A DNA stretch of 64,000 nt from Glandiceps talaboti (taxonomy: Eukaryota; Hemichordata; Enteropneusta; Spengelidae): assembly GCF_964340395.1 (NCBI RefSeq), contig NC_135549.1:17436842-17500841 (forward strand). The letters are read 5' to 3'. Below, piece after piece: positions 61,816 through 64,000 of the stretch. Positions within the stretch are counted from its first letter, which is position 1. Every line of letters begins with the position of its first letter. Position numbers and translations under genes: made by a program. Below the pieces are notes generated by a model. That model searched no databases and was not told the DNA's origin. It saw only the letters and a program-made list of their open reading frames with translations.

Positions 61816-62713
61816 GAATTGTGGATTTACATACCAACAAAAACACCAAAAGTCTATAAATCGTTTGTATAGTAGGCAGGCACTCTATTCTAAAAAATGA
61901 CCGTGGGAGAACCTTAGTACATCCACATATGTTTATATCATTTTATGTATCAACATAGAATATTTAGCATTATACTATATCATTAAATTGAATTATCAAG
62001 ATAATTGATGATAAGACATTTGATGTATTTATTTAGGTAACATGTTGTAGATTATTACAGTTGATGATATTGTACGCTGAGGTTTTACAGCCGGAAGTTT
62101 AGGACCTTGAAAGGTGTGTGAGCCACACATAATTAAGGTCAACAAACCCATATACAAATGTAGCTGTAAAGGTTTTATACACTTTGTGAGGAAGCTTGGC
62201 ACAGACATTTTAGTCGTGAGTTTTGATCATTACATTTCACTGTAGACGCACTATGGGCTTGTAAACACTACATCATCAGGGAATATTGAAATGTATGCCC
62301 TCCAGTATGTCACATTTCATGAAATTGAAAACACATGATTTTCATTTTTAAATTATTAGCCGTTTTCTATTTCAGACCTCTGGATGACAGCATGGTCATG
62401 CTGCAATTGTTATGAAATATATGTTACCCTATACAATGTGTTATGCAAAGTTTCTTTATTTAGTATTAATATTTTGAAATTATTGAAATGTTTTCTGTTT
62501 TTTTTTCATATCTGATTGATGTGTTTTGACTTCATTGGTGTCAGTTTCAGTTGTTTTTAATTAAAAGTTATAGGTTTCAAATGTACACCACATAATGTTC
62601 TCTGCAGGAAACAAAGTAAACAGCTACATGTATCTAATATCATGAAATGGGATGGTTTTGATCACCATGTTGACATGTACATTTGTAAGACAAATTTTGC
62701 CTATTTTGCATTT

Positions 62714-63345
62714 ACATGTACAGTGTCATTGATTTACAGATACTTGACTGAAAAAAAAAAATGTATTAATGAAGTACTTTGCATAATGAATTTCCTTTAC
62801 AGTGTACAAATATAATTGACTAACAGATACCTGAAATATGTGATAGAAAACATGAATACTAATGAGGTACTCTACATAATGAATTTCCTTTACAGTTTAC
62901 AAATGTAATTGACTCAGAGTTACCTGAAATGTGATAGAAAACATGAATACTAATGAGGTACTTTGCATAATGAATTTCCTTTACAGTGTACAAATGTAAT
63001 TGACTCACAGATCCCTGAAATACATGACAGAAAACATGAATACTAATGAGGTACTTTGCATAATTAAGATTCTTTACGGTGTATAAATGCAGTTGACTTG
63101 CAGATACAAGAAATACATAAATAATGATATACTTTGCATAATGGATTCTTTACAGTGTACATTGAAATTGACTTACAGCGATAACTGAAATACATGTCAG
63201 AAAAAAATATGAACACAGTGTACTTGCATAATACATTGTCTTTACCTTTACAGTGTAAATTGTAATTGGCTCATCGTCATGGATACCTGAAATACACGGC
63301 AAGTGAATATGAATACTAATGAGGTACTAATTGTTACAATACATA
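62714..63345 (+). repeat. ~92-base minisatellite, about seven units
   Basis: Units share ACCTGAAATACATGA(T/C)AGAA, AACATGAATACTAATGAGGT, ACTTTGCATAATGAATTTCC and TTTACAGTGTAC. Each of the better units contains a pyrimidine-rich run and TTTACAG, resembling a 3' splice site. Confidence 0.85.
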
Positions 63346-63465
63346 ATACATACCTTTCATAACTAATGACTGTTTTTTTTTCCAGTTCATCCAAACCCTT
63401 CTTATTATTTTGCTAGTATTTATGTAGGCAATATGTATGATTCAGTTAATTCTCAGAATACTATA

Positions 63466-63612
63466 TCATGCCGTGGGGCTACATGACTGTACTGGTCCCT
63501 TGCCCCTCCATGCCTTATGGCTGCATGACTGATCCCTTGCCCTGTGATGACTTGCGGCTACACATGAATAATCCCTTGCTCCTTCATCTTGCTATGTGCC
63601 TTACAGCTATGT
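63466..63612 (+). repeat. Short ~40-base tandem repeat, three units
   Basis: GGCT(A/G)CA..ATGA..(A)TCCCTTGC..C occurs three times. The 79-codon frame over it is repeat-derived. Confidence 0.5.
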
Positions 63613-64000
63613 TTATATCAGTATCACTCCCAATGAATGCCCCCTCGATGTTAAAGTATCCGGTTACATACTGTAAACCTATATGTTTTCACTACGACAA
63701 AATTTAAAAAAACTGATTTTTCCTAATTACCAGTTTGATACACTGTGTTCATGTACAAGAATGCAGTTTCAGTCACTACTCAAGAGTGAGTGGACTCACC
63801 AAAAGCCAAAATGGTGGCCATGAATTCTCAGTTCATTGGCAAACTTGAATTTTTATGTGGGATTACTATTAGTGCACATAAGTTTTGATTCATCTCTGCT
63901 AAAAAGTTCATGGAATTGAGCAATTACAATTGGCCATGGTATTTAGAAACATAAATACCCATCGGCATAATGTTATGATCGATAATTTGATGTTCAATGA

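Overview
This 64 kb window is nuclear DNA of a metazoan. It is AT-rich, the genes are split by GT-AG introns, and the spacer is dense in microsatellites, minisatellites, foldback (MITE-like) elements and degraded transposons. The gene content (a GTSE1 homologue, a small family of secreted proteins resembling the CCDC3 N-terminal domain, CR1/L2-like LINE tails) fits a marine invertebrate such as a hemichordate, other non-vertebrate deuterostome or lophotrochozoan. I cannot name the species from sequence alone.

Layout: (i) 0.7-10.5 kb carries a GTSE1-like gene on the plus strand, read here as twelve exons from 681 to 10520 with consistent splice phases; its extreme 5' end is unresolved. (ii) 10.5-18.7 kb is spacer with several inverted-repeat elements. 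(iii) 18.7-31.5 kb holds three intronless minus-strand genes for signal-peptide-bearing CCDC3-like proteins with hydrophobic C-termini. Two of them lie in a ~1.9 kb segmental duplication (26342-28312 and 30198-32162). Between the first and second lies a TIR element with a TAA target duplication (23998-25821) that carries a 227-codon reading frame with a SAP-like segment. (iv) 32-39 kb is spacer with further foldback elements and an apparent hAT-like MITE with an 8-bp target duplication. (v) Around 39.2-39.6 kb is a CpG-richer patch with two consensus CREs and good donor sites, probably a promoter and 5' exon of a plus-strand gene. (vi) From 39.6 to 64 kb there is no convincing protein-coding gene. 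The interval looks like a long intron or intergenic DNA holding very long tetranucleotide arrays, at least five minisatellites, a three-copy TIR family, a LINE 3' fragment and a few speculative small exons.

The genes do not form one pathway. GTSE1 homologues act on mitotic microtubules; the CCDC3-like genes encode predicted secreted or surface-anchored proteins amplified locally by tandem duplication. Repeats shape the locus: one arm of the segmental duplication begins directly after a (TA)n tract, a GTSE1 micro-exon has a decayed tandem copy beside it, and a CA/CG/CA repeat starts a few bases after a GTSE1 splice donor. All similarities are by eye; no searches were run.
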